From: CAYQJS01 sp964417895
GTDB taxonomy: Bacteria; Chloroflexota; UBA6077; SHYK01
Reading direction: 5' to 3'
DNA length: 30,354 bases
Assembly: GCA_964417895.1 (NCBI GenBank)
Contig: CAYQJS010000060.1
Span: 1 to 30,354, forward strand
In this document: positions 21,487-30,252 of the stretch, piece by piece
Numbering within the stretch: position 1 is the stretch's first letter
Layout of the letters: every line of letters starts with the position of its first letter
Made by a program: the position numbers and the translations under genes
The notes under the pieces: generated by a model
The model's database searches: none
What the model was told of the DNA's origin: nothing
Seen by the model: the letters and a program-made list of their open reading frames with translations, nothing else

Positions 21487-23436
21487 CTAACTGCGTCCCC
21501 GGAAGGCATCGTACCGCGCGGCCGCCAGGCCGACGACGTGCTCGATCTCCTCCTCCAGTACGAAGCCCTCGGCAACCAGCTCCACGGTCGCCGCCCGGAC
21601 CCTGTCGAGGTAGTCCTCGCGCGAGGCGTACCGCTCGTCGATGCTGGGGCGGGGATCGCCCGTCCGGTTCCGATCGGCGGCGGTCGGCGCAAACGGGTGC
21701 GTCGCCCCCAGCAGCGGGATGAAATGGCCGGCCGCTCCAATATCGGCGTGGCGGCGCGTCCAGCCCGTGTACGTCGCGAGCGGGACGCGGACGTCCGGGA
21801 GGCGCACACCGGCGATCTCGTTCCCGTCGGCGTCCACAGCGGAGACGAGCGTCCCGTACGGCTGACCTTCGTCGGGCGGGTAGTGGAGGACGCCGCGCTC
21901 CACCTCGGGGCCGTAGTCCGCGCGGCGTCGCTGCGGGAGCGCAAGCGGCAGCCCGACGCCCGGGAGCGAGGCGAAGCGTTCCTCGAGGCTCTCGCGCCGG
22001 ACTGCCGTCCCATCGGAGATCCTTGGATGCCGGCTGGCCGGCGGGTCGCCGATGCCTCGCACCCACCGGTCGAGATTGATGAGGGTCGCCCGCATCGCGG
22101 GACGGAAGTCGATGGTGTCGAGCGGATACTGGAGCCGCGCCCCATCAGCGGTCCTGTCCGAGAGCGGCAAACTCCCCGGCGCGTGCTGGGTACCCGACAG
22201 CTGATACACGCGGACGGACGCCGGTGGCTCGAGGTCGCGCTCGCCTGCCACGTCCGTATGAGTCAGCGACGCGCCACTCCACCAGTACTCTACGCCCGTG
22301 TTGGTGGCGATGAGCTTCGGCAGCGCCCCGCGGGCCTCCACGCGACTCAGCAGTCCATCGGTCTCGCCCGTCACCGGGTCCGTCTGGGAGCGGTAGGTCA
22401 TCGGGAACAGGGTGCTCGGCGAGCGCAGAACGTTGGTGGACGGCTGGCCGAAGCGAATGTTGAACTCGCCCCGACGTGAGCTGCCCGTGTGCGCGAACAC
22501 GCCGTCGAGCGCGATTCGGCCATGCTCGTCGGCATTCAACCCCAGGTAGAGGTACTCGCGGAGAAAACGGCCGCATTGCGACTGGCCATAGGCAAGAGCA
22601 TGGCCGATCGTCCCCGCGCAGGGATTGCCTTCCGCCTCCGTCCCATACTTGAGGAAGCTCACGCAGTCGCGCATGGCCAGGAAGCCCAGACCGATAACCG
22701 GCGCCCCGATCGTCGTATAGACGATCTCGTAGACAGAGCCAGGCTCGAAGCCTGTGGACAGGTGCACATAGTTGGGGTCGGCCACGACTCGCCCCTCGTC
22801 CACTCGCGCGAATCGCCACAGCGCGCGGTCGATGGCGGTGGGTGGCCCGTCGGGGTGCTCGCGGACAGTGAGGGTCGCGGTCGGGTCGTCCAAGTCCGCG
22901 GCGGGCAGCGGCTGGTGGCCGGCGTCCGAAAGGAGCAGCGCCCGAGCGGGGCGCGTCAGTTGGTACTGGATGTAGGCCAGGCCCCGCAGACGCTCGCCGT
23001 TTTCAGTAGCCTCAGGGACCCGGATGGCCATGCCGGCCGGCACGTCGTGCTGCCAGCCGCAGAACGCCAGCGTGAACCCGCGCCGCAGCAGGAACCCATT
23101 GCCCACGTCGACGGTGCGCGGGTCCGCGCGGTCGTCGGCATCGTCGAACTGGCGCAGAACGGTTCGATTCCCGCGATTGAGCACGTCGTACAGCAGGCTG
23201 CCATCGGGTGGCGGGTTCAACGGCTTGAGCAGGAGAAAGTCCGACGAGAAGCGCACCATGCCGTTGGAGTCGGTGGGTGCGAGGTCGACGTCGGTGATGA
23301 CCCGGTGGTCGGGGTGGCGCGGGTCGATCGCGCAATGCAGCGTGCCGCGAATCTGCTCGTAGGGGCCGATGCCGTCGAAGGTCGTGCCGCCGGCCAGCGG
23401 CCCGCGCTCCCCGATGTCCAGCGAAACAACTGCCAT
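21487..23436 (-). CDS. Large alpha/beta hydrolase-domain protein
   Basis: I choose ATG 23436 (649 residues) with GGAG eight bases upstream, rather than the longer frame to 23598, which only translates repeat DNA. The start MAVVSLDIGERGPLAGGTTF followed by GPYEQIRGTLH, the block YDVLNRGNRTVLRQF, and GFTLAFCGWQHD are typical of the family annotated alpha/beta hydrolase domain-containing protein (Abhydrolase_10). The nucleophile elbow is YGQSQCGRFLREYLY with Ser286. YQLSGTQHAPG probably supplies a catalytic-region His. No signal peptide is seen. The substrate is unknown; family members are predicted esterases or amidases. It is monocistronic as seen. Confidence 0.75.
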   Translation of the reverse strand: MAVVSLDIGERGPLAGGTTFDGIGPYEQIRGTLHCAIDPRHPDHRVITDVDLAPTDSNGMVRFSSDFLLLKPLNPPPDGSLLYDVLNRGNRTVLRQFDDADDRADPRTVDVGNGFLLRRGFTLAFCGWQHDVPAGMAIRVPEATENGERLRGLAYIQYQLTRPARALLLSDAGHQPLPAADLDDPTATLTVREHPDGPPTAIDRALWRFARVDEGRVVADPNYVHLSTGFEPGSVYEIVYTTIGAPVIGLGFLAMRDCVSFLKYGTEAEGNPCAGTIGHALAYGQSQCGRFLREYLYLGLNADEHGRIALDGVFAHTGSSRRGEFNIRFGQPSTNVLRSPSTLFPMTYRSQTDPVTGETDGLLSRVEARGALPKLIATNTGVEYWWSGASLTHTDVAGERDLEPPASVRVYQLSGTQHAPGSLPLSDRTADGARLQYPLDTIDFRPAMRATLINLDRWVRGIGDPPASRHPRISDGTAVRRESLEERFASLPGVGLPLALPQRRRADYGPEVERGVLHYPPDEGQPYGTLVSAVDADGNEIAGVRLPDVRVPLATYTGWTRRHADIGAAGHFIPLLGATHPFAPTAADRNRTGDPRPSIDERYASREDYLDRVRAATVELVAEGFVLEEEIEHVVGLAAARYDAFRGRS

Positions 23437-23456
23437 GGCTTCCACTCCGGAAAATC

Positions 23457-23541
23457 CCCTCTCCCCCTTCGAGAGGGAGAGGGCTGGGGTGACAATATCC
23501 CCCTCTCCCCCTCGAAGGGGGAGAGGGCTGGGGTGAAGGGG
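23457..23541. repeat. Tandem 'GAGAGGGCTGGGGTGA' repeats
   Basis: Two adjacent copies of CCCTCTCCCCCT-TCGA-GGGGGAGAGGG-CTGGGGTGA (23457-23492 and 23500-23541) lie just before the hydrolase start, each able to form a hairpin. Same family as 19323-19366. Confidence 0.7.
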
Positions 23542-24026
23542 TCGCCGGTGCCCACTACCAGAGCCTGCAGGCCACTGGTGCATTCTACCCTCCGTCACGC
23601 GACGCGGCGCTCTGCCGAATTGGCTATCATCGGAGACCGACGCGCGACCCCCGCCGCTCGTGAAACCCGGGACCTGTAGCGCGCGGACTTGTCCCGCGCC
23701 CGTTGGTTGGTGCGCAGGCTAGCCGAAGCGGGCGACGAGCAGCCCTCGCGCAATGAATGGTGTGACACCGTCGCCCCCTTTCAGGGGGCGCGGGTGGGGG
23801 TGCGGCGGTCGGCGCGGGCGCGAAATCTCCCGTCACTACCGCCGGGAGATTGACCAGCCGGCAGCCTGCCGTGAAAACGGCGCTCGTCCTGAGCCAGTCG
23901 AAGGACGAGCGGGGGTCGCGTAACCTCAGGCCCATGGTTCGACGGGCTCACCATGAGCGGTTTCATCTGGCCGTGTCGGGCCCAAAGGCGCACGAAACCC
24001 GTAAGGGCGGTCAACGGAGGATACAC
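23542..24026. other. Divergent spacer with several repeat fragments
   Basis: No gene is supported between the divergent hydrolase and molybdenum hydroxylase genes. It holds a half copy of the GTAG-CGCG-ACTTGTCCCGCG repeat (23676-23700), a short CCCCTTTCAGGGGGCGCGGG hairpin (23772-23802) and a 'TTCGAC..GCTCA' unit (23881-23960). GGCAGCCTGCCGTGAAAA at 23860-23877 resembles the MITE end. The GGAGG at 24016-24020 belongs to the next gene. Confidence 0.5.
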
Positions 24027-26264
24027 ATGCCATACGCAACGATCGGCAAGCCGGTGCCCCGCATCGAGGGATCGGCGAAGGTCACCGGCGGCGAGGTGTA
24101 CGCGGCGGACATCGCGCTGCCTGGCACGCTCTTCGCCCGCGTGCTGCGCAGCACGGTTCCCCACGCCCGCTTGCGCAGCATCGACACGACGCGGGCGTTG
24201 GCCCTCCCCGGCGTGGAGGCCGTGCTCACCGGAGGCGACGTCCCCGGGATCTTCGTCGGGCAACGTCTGAAGGACATGCCGTTGCTCGCGACGGATCGGG
24301 TGCGTTTTGTCGGCGAGGCGGTGGCCGTGGTGGCCGCGGCGAGCACCCAGATCGCGGAGGAGGCGCTGGGGCTCATCGACGTCGACTACGATGAGCTGCC
24401 CGCCGCGTTCGATCCACTCGAGGCCACCCGCCCGGGCGCGACGGCCCTTCACGACGACCCCTCGCAGTATCGCAACGCGCCAAGCTTGCCCGCCGATATC
24501 CCCAACATCCAGGGCTTCGCCGTGATGGAGCAGGGAGACCTCGACGCTGCGTTTCGCCAGGCGGACCGTGTGTTCGAGCACACCTTCCGGACGCAGCTCA
24601 CGCACCACGGCTACATCGAGCCGCACGCCTGCACCGCGTGGATCGACCTTCAGGGCACGGTCCAGGTCTGGGCGTCCAACAAGTGGCCCTATGTGCTGCG
24701 CAACTGGCTGGCGGAAGACCTCGGGCTGGCCCCGGATCGCATCAACGTGCACATAGTCTCCGTCGGCGGCGATTTCGGTGGCAAGTCCGGGCTCTTCGAC
24801 GTGCCGCTGTGCGTGCTCCTGGCCCAGCGAACTGGTCGGCCAGTGAAAATGGTGACCAGCTACTCGGAAGAGCTGATGGCCGCGGCGCGCCGGCATCCCA
24901 CGGTCATCACCCTGCGCACCGGTGTGCGCAACGACGGCACCCTGGTCGCTCTGCACGCCAGGACCATCTTCGGCGGCGGCGCCTACGGCGCCCTGAAAAT
25001 GAACCCACAGGTCGTCGTTGCAGGGGCTCGCCAGGTGGGGAGCTGCTACCGCATCCCCGCCATCCGCATCGAGAACTCCTGCGTCTACACCAACCATGTG
25101 CCCTGCACGCAGACCCGCTCGCCGGGCGCCCCCCAGGTGGTGTTCGCCGTGGAGTCGCAGCTCGACCTGATAGCGCGCGAGCTGGGCATGGACCCGGTGG
25201 CGCTTCGCATGCGGAACCTGCTCCGGGACGGCGACTCAGCGCCCCTCGGAGGGAAATGGGAGCACATCCGCGCCCAGGAGACGCTGGAGCGTGCTGTCGA
25301 GGCCTCGTCCTGGGGGCAGCCGAAACCGTCGCCCTTCTACGGGCGAGGCGTGGCCATCTACGAACGGGCCGCCGCGAGCGGCCGCTCCAGCGCGCTCATC
25401 ACCATCGACGCGGTAGGCCAGGTGACGGTGCACATTGGGACGCCCGACGTCGGGCCGGGCATCGCCACGGTATGCCAACAGGTCGTGGCGGAGGCCCTGG
25501 ACCTGCCCCTCGACCGGGTCGGAGTGCGCGTCGACGACACAGATTCCCTGCCGTATGACGCCGGTACCGGCGGCAGCAAGTCCACCAACTCCACCGGCCA
25601 CGCCGCCCACCGTGCGGCGCTGGAAGCCCGCGCTGAGCTGGCGGCCGTGGCGGCCGAGCGGCTGAGCTGCCCAGCGGAGCAGCTGCGGCTCGAGGGTGGG
25701 CGCTTCGTGAGCCCAGACGGGCGGAGCGCCTCGCTCGGCGACCTCGCCCAGGCGGCGGCGCCAGGCGACGGCCCCTACGCTCATCTGGTGGAGTTCGAGC
25801 CGGCCGGCGAGCGGAACGTCACGTCCTTCTGCGCGCAGGTCGCCGAGGTTGAGGTCGATCCGGATACGGGGCGGGTCCACGTACAGCGCCTGGTCACGGC
25901 GCACGACGTGGGCACCATCATCAACGCCATCGCCCACCAGGGCCAGATCGACGGCGGCGTGATCAACGGCCTGGGCTTTGGCCTGATGGAAGAGACGCCC
26001 ATCGAGGACGGACGGGTCAGCACCGCGAACCTGGGGGACTTCAAGCTGCCCACGATGATGGATGTCCCCGAGCTGACGACGGTCCTGCTCGAGAACCCGG
26101 AGGGGCCAGCGCCGTTCCAGGGAAAGGCCATCGGCGAGATCCCCAACGTCCCGACGGCCGCGGCCATCGCCAACGCCGTGCACGACGCAGTGGGTGTCCG
26201 GGTCTTCGAGCTCCCCATCAGCCCGGAACGGGTGCTGGGCCGCCGGGGCGACGGTGCAGGGTGA
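24027..26264 (+). CDS. Molybdenum hydroxylase large subunit (xanthine dehydrogenase/CoxL family)
   Basis: This is 745 residues from ATG 24027, with GGAGG six bases upstream. The N-terminal domain has GKPVPRIEGSAKVTGGEVYA, LPGTLFARVLRSTVPHARL and DRVRFVGEAVAVVAA. The Mo-cofactor domain has GGDFGGKSGLFDVPL, FGGGAYGALK, THHGYIEPHACTAW, TGGSKSTNSTG and RLVTAHDVGTIINAIAHQGQ. GKAIGEIPNVPTAAAIANAV holds the expected catalytic Glu (Glu704). Such subunits oxidise purines, aldehydes or CO with molybdopterin cytosine dinucleotide. The active-site loop TRSPGAPQ lacks the CoxL AYRCSFR motif, so CO oxidation is unlikely. The FAD (CoxM) and 2Fe-2S (CoxS) partners are not in this window. Confidence 0.88.
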   Translation: MPYATIGKPVPRIEGSAKVTGGEVYAADIALPGTLFARVLRSTVPHARLRSIDTTRALALPGVEAVLTGGDVPGIFVGQRLKDMPLLATDRVRFVGEAVAVVAAASTQIAEEALGLIDVDYDELPAAFDPLEATRPGATALHDDPSQYRNAPSLPADIPNIQGFAVMEQGDLDAAFRQADRVFEHTFRTQLTHHGYIEPHACTAWIDLQGTVQVWASNKWPYVLRNWLAEDLGLAPDRINVHIVSVGGDFGGKSGLFDVPLCVLLAQRTGRPVKMVTSYSEELMAAARRHPTVITLRTGVRNDGTLVALHARTIFGGGAYGALKMNPQVVVAGARQVGSCYRIPAIRIENSCVYTNHVPCTQTRSPGAPQVVFAVESQLDLIARELGMDPVALRMRNLLRDGDSAPLGGKWEHIRAQETLERAVEASSWGQPKPSPFYGRGVAIYERAAASGRSSALITIDAVGQVTVHIGTPDVGPGIATVCQQVVAEALDLPLDRVGVRVDDTDSLPYDAGTGGSKSTNSTGHAAHRAALEARAELAAVAAERLSCPAEQLRLEGGRFVSPDGRSASLGDLAQAAAPGDGPYAHLVEFEPAGERNVTSFCAQVAEVEVDPDTGRVHVQRLVTAHDVGTIINAIAHQGQIDGGVINGLGFGLMEETPIEDGRVSTANLGDFKLPTMMDVPELTTVLLENPEGPAPFQGKAIGEIPNVPTAAAIANAVHDAVGVRVFELPISPERVLGRRGDGAG

Positions 26265-26317
26265 GACGGGTGCGTATGTGTTGCACCAGAGCCTTGGCTA
26301 TGTCTGAGCCGCGGGTT

Positions 26318-26411
26318 CGCCCTCACCCGGCTTGCCCGCTGGCGCCGGCTGCCCCGGCCTCCCCCAGAGGGAGAGGCGAACGGCTACCCCCTCTCCCGCT
26401 GGGTGAGGGCG
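26318..26411. repeat. 94-bp repeat with 11-bp perfect terminal inverted repeats
   Basis: CGCCCTCACCC (26318-26328) and GGGTGAGGGCG (26401-26411) are exact inverted copies. Inside is a second CCTCCCCCAGAGGGAGAGG-like hairpin. It is a composite of the 'CTCACC..GGTGAG' family, lying in the spacer after the molybdenum hydroxylase gene. Confidence 0.7.
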
Positions 26412-26451
26412 TGACCCGCCTCGTGTAGCATTGGGCAGGATGACAGCACTG

Positions 26452-26584
26452 GCAGGCTGCTGAAAGCCCGCTCACGCTGAGCTTGTGGTTCGACAGGCTC
26501 ACCATGAGCGGCCGCTCACCCTAAGCTTGTCGAAGGACAGGCTCACCACGAGCGGGAACCTAACCTTTTTTTTCAGCAGCCTGC
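26452..26584. repeat. MITE-like element with 14-bp terminal inverted repeats
   Basis: GCAGGCTGCTGAAA (26452-26465) and TTTCAGCAGCCTGC (26571-26584) are perfect inverted ends of a 133-bp unit. The interior contains two 'TTCGACAGGCTCACC'-type inverted motifs. A second unit with nearly the same ends lies at 30253-30352. There is no coding capacity, so any movement would need a transposase in trans. The right end is 23 bases before the EgtB/SenA-like ATG and may affect that gene's expression. Confidence 0.75.
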
Positions 26585-26607
26585 TGGGGGAGCGGGCAGA
26601 AGCTGCA

Positions 26608-28086
26608 ATGGCGGAAGTGAGAGCAAGTGACCATGTAAGGCTGGAACGAGCGTCGGCCGCGGATCTCATCGGGGCGCTGCACGAGGCACGCGAGCGCACA
26701 CTCGAGATCGTGGCCGACCTCGACGCCGAGCAGCTCATGGGGCCACGATCGGCGATCGTCAATCCCCTGCGATGGGAGACCGGGCACGTCGGCTGGTTTC
26801 ACGAACACTGGGTGCTGCGGCACTTCTGCAGGCGGCAGCCGCTGCTCAGCCAGGGCGACGAGCTTTACAACTCCGCCGAGGTTGCCCACGACACGCGCTG
26901 GGATATCGCTCTTCCCTCGTGGCAAGACACGCTTGCCTACGTCCAGCGCATTTTCGTGGACGTGGTGGACGAGTTCGAGCATGGAAGGCTCGACGACGGC
27001 CGCGAAGTCAACGGGTACGACGGCGCCTACTTCCTCGAGCTGGGGCTGCTGCACGAGTGCATGCACGCCGAGGCATTCACCTACACGCGGCAGACCCTGG
27101 GCTACGCGGCGCCACCACTGAGCACCGCGAGTACCCTACCCGGCTCTCGTGCATGGCCAATACCCCCCTCCCTCACCCTCCCCCGCAAGGGGGGAGGGGA
27201 CCAGCTCTTCCACCCTCCCCCTCGACGGGGGAGGGATGGGGTGGGGGTGACCGTAACCCCGACGTCCATGCGAACTGACCCACTGGGGGACGCGCAGGTT
27301 CCGGGCGGCTCAATGCTGCTGGGGAGTACGCCTAATGAGCCCTTCCTGTTCGACAACGAACAGTGGGGGCACCCGGTCGAGGTGGCTCCGTTCGCCATAG
27401 CGCGGGCGGCGGTGACCAATGCCGAGTTCCTCGCCTTCGTCGAAGAGGGCGGCTATCGTCGGCGCGAGTTGTGGAGCGAGGCCGGCTGGCAGTGGCGCGC
27501 CACCGCCGGCGCGGAGCACCCGGTGTACTGGCAGCGCCACGCCGACGGGGTCTGGCTGCGCCGCAACTTCGCCGAGTGGGTACCCCTGGAGGGCGACCTC
27601 CCCGTCCTGCACGTCGGCTGGTACGAGGCGGACGCCTACTGTCGCTGGGCGGGTCGCCGCCTCCCGACGGAGGCCGAGTGGGAGATGGCGGCCAGCGCGG
27701 AGCCGACGCCCGACGGACGCTCGCTTACCGGCCGAAAGCGGCGCTATCCGTGGGGCGATGAGCCCCCCACGCCGGAGCGGGCAAATCTGGACTGGCGGGC
27801 CGAGGGTTGCGTGAGTGCAGCGGCGCTGCCGGCCAGCGACAGCGCGTTTGGGTGCCGACAGATGATCGGCAACGTTTGGGAGTGGACCTCCACGGACTTC
27901 GGGCCCTTCCCGGGGTTTAGCCCCGGCCCATACAAGGAGTACTCCGCCCCCTGGTTCGGCGACCACAAAGTGCTGCGCGGCGGGTGCTGGGTCACGCGCT
28001 CGCGCCTCATTCGCAACAACTACCGCAACTTCTACAAGCCGGATCGCCGGGACGTGTGGGCCGGCTTCCGGACCTGTGCGCTTTAG
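26608..28086 (+). CDS. EgtB/SenA-family sulfoxide/selenoxide synthase-like protein
   Basis: This is 492 residues from ATG 26608. The N-terminal DinB_2-like domain (1-165) has NPLRWETGHVGWFHEHWVLR with His60 and LLHECMHAEAF with His149 and His153, the iron ligands of ergothioneine-synthase EgtB and selenoneine-synthase SenA. The C-terminal FGE-sulfatase domain (about 228-492) has VPGGSMLLGS, DNEQWGHPVEV, LPVLHVGWYEADAYCRWAGR, RLPTEAEWEMAA, IGNVWEWTSTDFGPFPGF and KVLRGGCWVTRSRLIRNNYR. Between the domains, residues about 186-226 come from an intergenic repeat (27162-27284) read in frame. No EgtD, SenB or SenC gene is in the window, so EgtB and SenA cannot be separated. The start lacks a good Shine-Dalgarno at normal distance. 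Confidence 0.78.
   Translation: MAEVRASDHVRLERASAADLIGALHEARERTLEIVADLDAEQLMGPRSAIVNPLRWETGHVGWFHEHWVLRHFCRRQPLLSQGDELYNSAEVAHDTRWDIALPSWQDTLAYVQRIFVDVVDEFEHGRLDDGREVNGYDGAYFLELGLLHECMHAEAFTYTRQTLGYAAPPLSTASTLPGSRAWPIPPSLTLPRKGGGDQLFHPPPRRGRDGVGVTVTPTSMRTDPLGDAQVPGGSMLLGSTPNEPFLFDNEQWGHPVEVAPFAIARAAVTNAEFLAFVEEGGYRRRELWSEAGWQWRATAGAEHPVYWQRHADGVWLRRNFAEWVPLEGDLPVLHVGWYEADAYCRWAGRRLPTEAEWEMAASAEPTPDGRSLTGRKRRYPWGDEPPTPERANLDWRAEGCVSAAALPASDSAFGCRQMIGNVWEWTSTDFGPFPGFSPGPYKEYSAPWFGDHKVLRGGCWVTRSRLIRNNYRNFYKPDRRDVWAGFRTCAL
27162..27284. repeat. Intergenic-type repeat inside a coding frame
   Basis: ACCCCCCTCCCTCACCCTCC... to ...GACGTCCATGCGAACTGACC followed by CACT matches the intergenic unit at 19470-19618 over most of its length, including the GTAACCCC-GAC-TCCATGCGAAC tail. 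It is 123 bp (41 codons), so the EgtB/SenA-like frame stays open. Translated it gives a Pro/Arg/Gly-rich linker. Confidence 0.85.
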
Positions 28087-28156
28087 CCAAGCGTCCGGGC
28101 ATTACGCCGCCAGTTCGCGCAGCAAGCTGCGTAACCGGGCTTATGGAACGGCCTGT

Positions 28157-28873
28157 CTACGCCAGCCCAGCCATCGCATGGCCGACCGCTCCGCGGAACG
28201 CACGGTCGACGACGAATGAGTCGTGCGCACCACGGAGGATAGCGGCGCGCGCTTCATCGGTGTGTGCGTAGCGCTCCATTATCTGGTGGAGCATCGAGGC
28301 ATGCGCTCGATCGGCCTCCACGTGGACCGACTGGTTGATCAGCTCCGACTCAGGGATGCCCAGCTCCTCGACCATCTTCGTCCGCCATCGAAACGAAGCG
28401 CCGCCGCCCTGAACCACGTCCCCGGAGTTTCGGATCTCAAGGACGCACGAGGCGGTGACGGCCTCCAGCCACGGGCGGCTCTTGGCGATGTGAATCCAGG
28501 CATAGAAGGCGGCGGCGGCGCCCGGCACGGACTCGGTATTCTCGATGTCCTCCGGCGTGAGTCCGAGGACTCCCGCCTCCCTCGTGGTCAGCGTGTAGTG
28601 GTCCATCCCCGCCCGGGGGTCATGAATCAGCTCGTCCTGCTCGTGCTCCCAGATCAGCCGCTTGACGTCCAGCGGGGCCGCTCCCTGCACGAACCCCCAG
28701 CAGTCCCTGCGGTTGTTGACGTAGTGGGCCATGTTGATGGCGACCAGGCGCGCGCGGGCGAGGGTGAGTGGAACCCCGAAGAACTCGCGGAACTCCGGCG
28801 TCTCGAACTGCCGGTTCGCCATGCCGTTGATTTCGGCCTCGACGGTGTCGATGCTGCTCGCGATGGTCGTCAT
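28157..28873 (-). CDS. TenA/PqqC-like haem-oxygenase-fold (HDO-type) protein
   Basis: This is 238 residues from ATG 28873 with GGGAGG seven bases upstream. It is helical throughout: ARARLVAINMAHYVNNRRDC, LIWEHEQDELIHDPRAGMDH, AAFYAWIHIAKSRPWLEAV and INQSVHVEADRAHASMLHQI. The E/H residues in WEHEQDELIHD and HVEADRAHASM are well placed for a non-haem di-iron site. This is the pattern of the iron-containing redox enzyme family related to TenA and PqqC. The substrate is unknown. It is convergent with the EgtB/SenA-like gene and 116 bases downstream of the MFS gene on the same strand. Confidence 0.72.
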   Translation of the reverse strand: MTTIASSIDTVEAEINGMANRQFETPEFREFFGVPLTLARARLVAINMAHYVNNRRDCWGFVQGAAPLDVKRLIWEHEQDELIHDPRAGMDHYTLTTREAGVLGLTPEDIENTESVPGAAAAFYAWIHIAKSRPWLEAVTASCVLEIRNSGDVVQGGGASFRWRTKMVEELGIPESELINQSVHVEADRAHASMLHQIMERYAHTDEARAAILRGAHDSFVVDRAFRGAVGHAMAGLA

Positions 28874-28923
28874 CGTGTTCCCTCCCGCTCGCACAGCGTA
28901 GCGCAAAATTTGTGACCGCCGGT

Positions 28924-28962
28924 CCCCCTCACACTCTCCCCCGTACGCGGGGAGAGGGAAAC
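28924..28962. repeat. Short 'CTCACC..' hairpin repeat
   Basis: CCCTCACACTCTCCCCCGTA with CGCGGGGAGAGGG forms a tight hairpin (28924-28962) between the MFS and HDO-like genes. It is the same type as 18171-18213. Confidence 0.6.
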
Positions 28963-28988
28963 GCCCCACAGAAGCTCCTGTCTGCTCG

Positions 28989-30230
28989 CTACTCTAACTC
29001 ACGAATCGACGAGACGAACACGGCCACCAGGAGAGCCATAGAGGCGACGAGGAGGCCGCCCAGACCGAGCGCAATCGGCGCCCCGGCCAGCTCCGCAACG
29101 CTGCCCGACAGCGTGCCGCCCAACGGCATGAGGCTCCAGGTGAGCCCATAAATGCCCATCACCCGCGCCCGGTATTCATCGGTGAGGCGTAGCTGCAAGG
29201 CTGTAGCGATGGCCGTCATGTAGACGTTGTTGGCGATGGCCGCGCAGAAGATCACGGCGAGAGAGAGCAGGAACCATGGAGAGGCGGCGAACGCCACCAG
29301 CAGCAGTCCGAAGGCGGCTGCCCCCACGATGATGTGGCGGCCTCGGTGCTGCGATTGGGCCATGGTTGCAGCGAGGAGCGATCCGACGAGGGCCCCGGCC
29401 CCGCCCGCCATGTGCAGAAACCCGTAGCCCTGGGAGCCCACCTGCAAGATGTCGCGGGCGAAGATCGGCACCAGGAACACGTACGAGAGCCCGAACACGC
29501 TGTTGAAGAACGTCAGCCCGATCAGGGCCTGGAAGAGTGGACTGCGCCGGATGACGTGGATTCCAGCCAGCATGCTGTCGAGCAGGCTGCGCTCGGCCCT
29601 CCGCACGCCTGGTCCCTCGATGCGAATGAGCCGGAACAGCACGGCTGAGAGCAGATTCCCAAAGCCCGCAACGTAGAAGGTCTGGCCGACGCCGGCAATC
29701 GAGATGAGGACGCCCGCGAGGGCGGGCCCGACCAGACGGGGCGCCTCCCACGCGAAATTACCGAGCGCCACAGCGTTGGCGATCTGGTCTCGTCCGACGA
29801 CGTGCGGAAGCAGGGCCTGACGGCTCGGCCCATCGAACGCCCGCACGCATCCCAGGAGGAAGGCAAAGCCGAACACCTGCCAGACGTCGATGCGCTCTAA
29901 CACAACCAGCGTAGCCAGAAGAAAGTAGAGCGCGGCGGACAAGCCGTTGGTCAGGACGAGCAGCAGGCGGCGGTCCATTCGATCCGCCACGGCGCCGCCG
30001 ATGAATACGAGGGCAATTCGGGGCACCGCCTGGGCCAGCCCGGCCACCCCTATGCTCAGCGCTGAGTTCGTTAGCTGCAGTACCAGCCAGGCCAGGGCGA
30101 CGAATTCCATCGTCTGGCCCATAACGGCCGATATCTGCCCAGTCCAGAACAGCCGGTAGTTGGGCGAAGATAGAGCGGTGAAGACCGCCAGCCGGCCGCC
30201 GGCCACGGCGGTCGCCGAAGGAGTCTGCAT
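28989..30230 (-). CDS. MFS transporter (enterobactin exporter/EntS-like)
   Basis: ATG 30230 follows GGAG by five bases and gives 413 residues; a longer frame to 30335 only translates the MITE. The start SPNYRLFWTGQISAVMGQTM, with MEFVALAWLVLQLTNS, is typical of MFS_3/EntS-like exporters. The loop 2-3 motif appears as GGAVADRMDRRLLLVLTN. RAFDGPSRQALLPHVVGRDQ and IANAVALGNFAWEAPRLVGPALAGVL are family hallmarks, as is RLTDEYRARVMGIYGLTWSL. About 11-12 hydrophobic segments can be counted. It likely exports a small molecule or drug by proton antiport; the substrate is unknown. Confidence 0.85.
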   Translation of the reverse strand: MQTPSATAVAGGRLAVFTALSSPNYRLFWTGQISAVMGQTMEFVALAWLVLQLTNSALSIGVAGLAQAVPRIALVFIGGAVADRMDRRLLLVLTNGLSAALYFLLATLVVLERIDVWQVFGFAFLLGCVRAFDGPSRQALLPHVVGRDQIANAVALGNFAWEAPRLVGPALAGVLISIAGVGQTFYVAGFGNLLSAVLFRLIRIEGPGVRRAERSLLDSMLAGIHVIRRSPLFQALIGLTFFNSVFGLSYVFLVPIFARDILQVGSQGYGFLHMAGGAGALVGSLLAATMAQSQHRGRHIIVGAAAFGLLLVAFAASPWFLLSLAVIFCAAIANNVYMTAIATALQLRLTDEYRARVMGIYGLTWSLMPLGGTLSGSVAELAGAPIALGLGGLLVASMALLVAVFVSSIRELE

Positions 30231-30252
30231 CGGGTCTCCGAGCGCTGCCCAA

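Noticed and set aside
23437..23598. 54-residue N-terminal extension of the alpha/beta hydrolase
   Set aside because: The extension translates the tandem intergenic repeats, and the ATG at 23436 has a proper Shine-Dalgarno and the family's usual start.
23781..25097. Antisense 438-codon frame over the molybdenum hydroxylase gene
   Set aside because: It is an antisense shadow: the sense frame has the full Mo-hydroxylase motif order, and the antisense product shows no domain.
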